Assembly: GCA_030063045.1 (NCBI GenBank)
Contig: JAQSEB010000023.1
Location: forward strand, 4,650,001 to 4,714,000
Length of the DNA stretch: 64,000 nucleotides
Direction of reading: 5' to 3'
DNA from: Pratylenchus scribneri
Taxonomy: Eukaryota > Nematoda > Chromadorea > Rhabditida > Pratylenchidae
The number at the start of each line of letters is the position of its first letter. Within the stretch, counting starts at the first letter, position 1. The notes below the pieces were generated by a model. That model was not told the DNA's origin, did no database searches, and was given only the letters and a program-made list of their open reading frames with translations. Shown here in pieces: positions 58,901 through 64,000 of the stretch. Made by a program: the position numbers and the translations under genes.

Positions 58901-61900
58901 TGGTACATTTGGAATGAACCCATGGGAAGGAAATTGTGGGGAAGTCAAAAAACATTTTGTTTGCTCATTGATCGACGAACATTTGGAATGATTTAATTAA
59001 AAAAAAAACAAATCTAAATTACACAAATTTTGAACATAATTGAAAAGATTATGTGACACATTTGTGGTAAACAAAGCAAAAGAATAAAAAAATGACATAA
59101 AATATGAAGATTTTTAGTGCCATATTTTGTTTTTGAAATTTGAACACAAATATTTGTTTTCCATTCCTAAACTTCTCCTGAAAAACACATCCAAAAGCAA
59201 TAGGAACACCAAATGAACATAAACTTAAATTAAGCCACATTGCTTGTATTTAAATTAGCACAAAAAAATATAAAATTTGGGACCAAATTGTGAGGAGAGA
59301 ACATAAATTTATTTTTGGACCTTTGTGGGAATAGATGTATAGTCAGTCCGCAAACATTTCTTCTCTATTGGACCAAATTTATGACCATTAGGACTCATCA
59401 ACAAATTGGTTTATTTTTGGAAAAAAAGCGAGATGGACAAAAAGAACAATTTATCTCATTTAAAAGATTAATAAAAAAAAAGCCTAAAGTGTATATAGTA
59501 GCTTAAAGTCATAAATTTAAATTATGGATAAGTACTAATAAGTAGAGAATTTCTACAAAAATGTAATAAAATGAATAAATAATATGCATAATAAATATCC
59601 AAATATAAAATGGCTAGAATATTTTATATTTCTTCTTTCAGTTGGCTCATTGATTGGTCGCATTGAATTGGACAATTCCACAGCCGCGAATCCCATTAAT
59701 GCTAATTTCACCATTCAAATCCATCAAAATGGCATTAGCCAACAAATCCAAATTGAACCAAACACTGGTGAAGTACACCTTCAATCGCCGTTGGATTTTG
59801 AACAATGTGCCCGAATGGAATTCCAAATATTGGCACAAAATGACAATAAATTGGCCAATGGATTATTGCAATTGGACATTTTGAATGCAAATGATAATTT
59901 GCCAGAATTTATTGAAAATAGCACATTGGAATTGGCAGTGGCCGATGAACAGCAACAAATCGATGGGCAACCATTATTTTTGCATAAATTCATGGCAAAA
60001 GATGCGGATGGGGAAGGGAATTCATTGCAATTTAAAATTGTGCCAAATATTGATGACCAACAATTCCCCACAAATTTCCTCCAATTGGACCCAGAAAATG
60101 GAGTTTTAACAGCAAATTGGACTGCCCTAAATGAACAAGAAAAACAAGAATTGCAATGGCCAATCACATTGAACATTTCTGTTAGTTCAAAAATTGGGAT
60201 AACAATTCTATGTCAAATTAGGGCTTTTTTGATCAAAAATATAAGTTAATTTAAGCCATATTATTTCATTCTAGGATTTTAGTTATTTTGGGCTATATTT
60301 TAAATTCTAAACTAAATAGAATTAATTCTGTTTGATATGGAAATTACGGTGCGAAATAAGTAGCCTTTGTCTGCGGGATTCATTTTTCTTTTGAACATTT
60401 AATACTAAATTTGTAAAAGAAGAAAATATATTGGAATAGTTTAGGGGTTAAAATAGCCTAAAATACTTGGTTAAAATTTTTTTAATTTGATTTAATGCAC
60501 TTTATTGTTTAAAACACAAATTGGGAAATAATTTTTGAATAATTTTCCATCCAGGTCAATGATGGCCTTCATTCCGCATTCAAATTGGTCAATTTATTTC
60601 GGCCACAAATTCAATCACCGAATTTTCATTTCGAACAAAATATTTTCACGGCAATTTTATCTGCTGGAAATATGGTCGATGGAAAATCAATTGGAATTGT
60701 TCAGGCGAAAGGAGGAAATGGGCCATATAAATTTGGAATGGCCGCCGAAATGGATGGAAATGAATCGGTGGGAGAAATATTTTAATTTTAATATAATTAG
60801 TATACTTTTTAGTGGCCAATTTCTATTCACGAATTGTCCGGTCGAATTTCATTAAAATATTCATTTAATAAAAATGGCCCAATTCTATGGACCCGGATGG
60901 CCATCCCAATTATGGCCATCGATTCGACTGGCCAAAAAACATTTGCTCAAATTCAGCTGAAAATTGCTGAAGAAAATTTGCATTCTCCCAAATGGATTGG
61001 CCCAATAAATGGAGAAGGATATGAAATTGCCGTAGATCAATGGACGGCGGAAGGAGGCGATGAAATTTTACGAATTTTGGCATTGGATGAGGATGAAGGG
61101 GATCGATTGGAGTATCAAATTATTGGTAAAAAGAATCATTTTGAATAAATTAAAATTCGAAATCATTGGGTAAAAGGGTATTCAATTTCAGCTAGTTTAC
61201 TTTATTCGGAACAATGACCATATAAAGTTAATTGGAACATTTATTTTCGTTTCATTTTTGTACCCAAGAATAATTCCGGGACAAATTTAGTATACAAAAA
61301 ATCAAAAATATCACAGTTCTGGTGCAAATCATTACATTTAGTCCATTTCAATGAATTCATAAAATTAAATCTTTTTTTTGATGAACCAAATTTATGATCT
61401 TTAATGTTTGATTTTGACCAGAAATTTTTCTCATTTTTAGAACATTCTAATTTTGAGTATAATGAAATTATGTTATGGAATTAGCATTATTAGATTTGGG
61501 CTGACATTAAAATTTAATAAAAATTTTATCTTCTATGGATTTGCTTATTAATTCAATAAAATTTAAATTAAAAAATGAGAAAAAAGGAAAATAATTATAT
61601 AAAAATTTATATTTTCACAGGAAATGAGAATGCCAAGAGACTGTTCCATCTGAATTCATCCTCTGGCATTTTATCCATCCCAAAATTGGATGATCAAATC
61701 CGTGAGGAAATGGCCAAATTGGCCACCGCCATTGAATTCTCTGTTCGTGTTGCCGACACTGGAAATCCACCCCATAAATCGGAAATGCCAATTCGAATTC
61801 GATTTTTGCCCAACTTGGCCTCTGGGCCACCTCCATTCAGTCGAGTTCCACAATTTGGCCAACTCAAATATTTATTTGCTGTCTCAGAGGATGCCCCTGT

Positions 61901-64000
61901 TGGCCATTTCATTGGCCAATTGCAAATTCGCAATGGTTTGTCGAAATCAAATTAATAAAAATTAAATTTTGGATTATTTCTTTGAATTTTTATTTAATTT
62001 AAAAATATTTATTTTTTCTATATTTTATGCCACAGCCTTCCTCTTCCTTCCATTGATTAATAAGATAACCCATCACTCATTTCCCTTTCTCTCTTTTCTT
62101 TGGTTGACTGTGAGAAAAATTACTGTATGCAATTTGCCCAAGGCAGCAATCAAGGAAAAAGAAAAATGAATTCATTTCTTTTAGGGAATAAATTTAAATA
62201 AAAATATAATTAATAAAAATTTGAATAATTTATAGAAAATGCATTTGCTTCTGGACGTGTACGTTTTGCCATCATAAATGGAGGGCAAAAAGATATTTTT
62301 GTATTGGACAATGAGACGGGCAAATTAACACTTAAAAGACAATTGGATGCAGAAAAGTAAATAAAATTGGAAAAACATTTTAAACAATTATTAAAAATAT
62401 TATCATTATTTACAAATAATTAATGCCAATTTAATATTAAAAATTTAGCAAAAAAATAATTAAATGCCAAATTCCCTCATAGGCAATCTTCTCATCATTT
62501 ATTGGTACAAATTTGTCGCCAAGATGAGCCCCAACTTTGTTCACTTTCGTTGGTTTCAATTTCGGTGATTGATGTGAATGATATGGAGCCTAAATTTTTG
62601 ACAAAACCTCCATCGGAAATTTTGCAAATTTCCGAGAATTTGAGGCCAGGAACGGTGATTGCCGCATTTTTGGCCATGGATAGGGATTTGATGAGTGAAC
62701 AAAATGGAGGAATAAAATATTCATTGGAGGCAGAGGATGATGATGCCGATGCCCAAATTGACTGGGCAATCGATGCGGAACAAGTAGAAAAATAAATAAA
62801 TAATTAAATTATAATTGTTAAATTAAAAAGGGTTGGCTACAAATAGGGCCAGGCGGATTGGATAGGGAACGAAAGAATGAATACACATTGCGAATTGTTG
62901 CCACGGATGGGGACGGAAAACGTGCCATTCAAGTCACAAAAGAAAATATTAAACGTTAATTAAAATAATTTTTTTAGCAAATCCAAATTCGAATATTGGA
63001 CGTCAATGATTCGCCACCGAAATTTGAAAGAAAATTTCAAAAATTGTCCCTTAAAATTGATGAAAAAATGGAAAAGAATGCTAAATTGGCTTCCATTAAA
63101 TTGATGGATTTGGATAAACAAAAAATGGAAAAATTGCAAATGATTTTATGGCAAAATCCATTTGGAATGTTCCGGGTGGAAGCGGACAAAGAAAATGTTG
63201 GTCATTTTTATTTATTAATTTAATTAAACAATTTTAAGTTTATTTTTGCTTTTTCAAATAATAAAAATAAATTAAAAACAACTTTTTAATTTATAAGAAT
63301 TTAAAAAATATTTTATATTAATAAAATATTTTTGAATAATTTTTATGAAAATAAAATATGTAAAAACTTTCATTCGCTATCGCTTGGTTGTCTTTAACTG
63401 ATCACTCAGAAGGAAAATAGGCAGAATTATTCTAACCAGGCGGAATTATTCTAAGCTAAAACAGGCGGAATTATTCTAACCAGGCGGAATTATTCTAACC
63501 AGGCGGAATTATTCTAAGCTAAAACAGGCGGAATTATTCTAACCAGGCGGAATTATTCTAAGCTAAAACAGGCGGAATTATTCTAACCAGGCGGAATTAT
63601 TCTTAGTCGACCAGGCGGAATTATTCTTAGTTGACCAGGCGGAATTATTCTAACCAGGCGGAATTATTCTTAGTCGACCAGGCGGAATTATTCTTAGTTG
63701 ACCAGGCGGAATTATTCTAACCAGGCGGAATTATTCTAACCAGGCGGAATTATTCTTAATCGACCAGGCGGAATTATTCTTAGTTGACCAAGCGGAATTA
63801 TTCTAATCAGGCGGAATTGTTAAAAAAACAAAAAAAAATTTAATTACTCTACTTGTATAATCACCCCATGATTTTTAATTTTCAGACCTCTATCCACAAT
63901 TTATTTTTGGCCCAATTTCCACCTCCATCAACGGCATTTTCCCCCAATGGAATATTTTCAACAAATGTGACTATAATTGCCTTTGATGGCCTCCTCTCCT
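46972..64000 (+). CDS. Fat-like giant cadherin (5' part, runs off the window)
   Basis: Starts at ATG 46972 with a signal peptide (MMIRFIPYFLLIFAIFPSVQ), then a basic RHRR (residues 34-37). The first cadherin repeat (FTAAHYNLSVYENSIG ... VLNRELQHQFQLVVRA) resembles the N-terminal repeat of Fat proteins. Calcium-binding linkers follow: DENDNPP (~47,770), SNDHCPEF (~49,410), EDINDQAP (~51,097), NQNDRLPIF (~52,113), EDINDNSPEF (~55,985), NANDNLPEF (~59,885), DVNDMEPKF (~62,572) and DVNDSPPKF (~63,000). Between them recur DADEGQNGQLYY- and DPxxG-type motifs. Exons are small, most introns 40-70 nt, and a few are inflated by repeats (52.2-52.8, 57.0-59.6, 63.2-63.9 kb). No EGF, laminin-G or transmembrane part lies in the window, so Fat-like (C. 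elegans CDH-4 type) rests on the N-terminus only; Dachsous-type remains possible. Fat cadherins act in cell adhesion, polarity and axon patterning. Confidence 0.85.
52240..52340. other. GC-rich hairpin in a cadherin intron
   Basis: In a ~580-bp intron, GGGACGAGAT and its complement ATCTCGTCCC flank TGAGCCTAGG, with CCCGGGACTG before and GGCCTTTGCCGGGGGCC after. Local G+C is far above the neighbourhood, so it is probably the end of a foreign element. I could not find the opposite end. Confidence 0.5.
57090..58930. mobile_element. ~1.8 kb foldback-type repeat in a cadherin intron
   Basis: Left arm (~57,225-57,490) and right arm (~58,580-58,820) are complementary for well over 200 bp. For example AGTTCAGAATTCAGAGTTCA near 57,353 pairs with its complement near 58,690, and CCTTAAAGGTCAAAAGGAGA near 57,458 with its complement near 58,605. 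In addition, ~100 bp ending in CAAACATCAAACAAAC appears twice in direct orientation (~58,300 and ~58,840). The edges are not sharply defined and no TSD was read. Confidence 0.75.
63415..63828. repeat. Second AGGCGGAATTATTCTWA minisatellite, intronic
   Basis: About 20 copies of the same core as at 5217-5850, with linkers AACC, AAGCTAAAAC and TAGTYGACC. It lies between cadherin exons (the exon ending EADKEN near 63200 and the one starting near 63,887). Copies here are more uniform than in the first array. Confidence 0.95.

Overview
This is nuclear DNA from an AT-rich invertebrate, most likely a nematode and plausibly a tylenchid (plant-parasitic clade). The evidence is the very short introns (mostly 37-50 nt), the compact gene spacing, two GC-AG introns, and orthologues of familiar nematode genes. 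I cannot fix the species.

Layout. 0-5.2 kb: fragments, a secreted PEBP-like gene (-), an SLC35F-type transporter (+) and a 53-codon CxxC ORF (-). 5.2-5.9 kb: a minisatellite. 6.0-15.7 kb: a P5A-type ATPase gene (-, ATP13A1/Spf1/CATP-8 family) whose fifth exon is split by a 4.2 kb LTR element carrying three LTRs. 15.7-17.1 kb: a divergent promoter region holding two inverted-repeat elements. 17.1-25.3 kb: three same-strand genes, EMC6, a GRIP-domain golgin and SNX3, the last two separated by a 2.4 kb nested transposon. 26.0-29.5 kb: an acidic, low-complexity protein and a secreted nematode-type protein. 30.1-30.9 kb: two abutting inverted-repeat elements. 31.1-32.0 kb: RMD-1. 32.4-33.5 kb: a foldback element. 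34.0-34.7 kb: a coiled-coil protein. 35.3-36.8 kb: an odd intron-bearing histone H4-like gene and a histone H2A.Z (-). 37-47 kb: nearly 10 kb without a supported gene, much of it pyrimidine-rich. 47.0-64.0 kb: the 5' part of a Fat-like giant cadherin, running off the window.

Themes. The P5A ATPase (removes mis-inserted membrane helices at the ER) and EMC6 (subunit of an ER membrane insertase) lie head to head. The golgin and SNX3 both serve endosome/Golgi traffic. The most striking non-genic signal is a set of inverted-repeat (foldback or Mutator-like) elements. Their arms are built of short tandem motifs, many have readable 8-10 bp target-site duplications, and two carry TTAGGG-like telomere-type repeats in their cores. 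Gene models were assembled by eye from splice signals and remembered family alignments, so exon edges and family names need transcript and search support.
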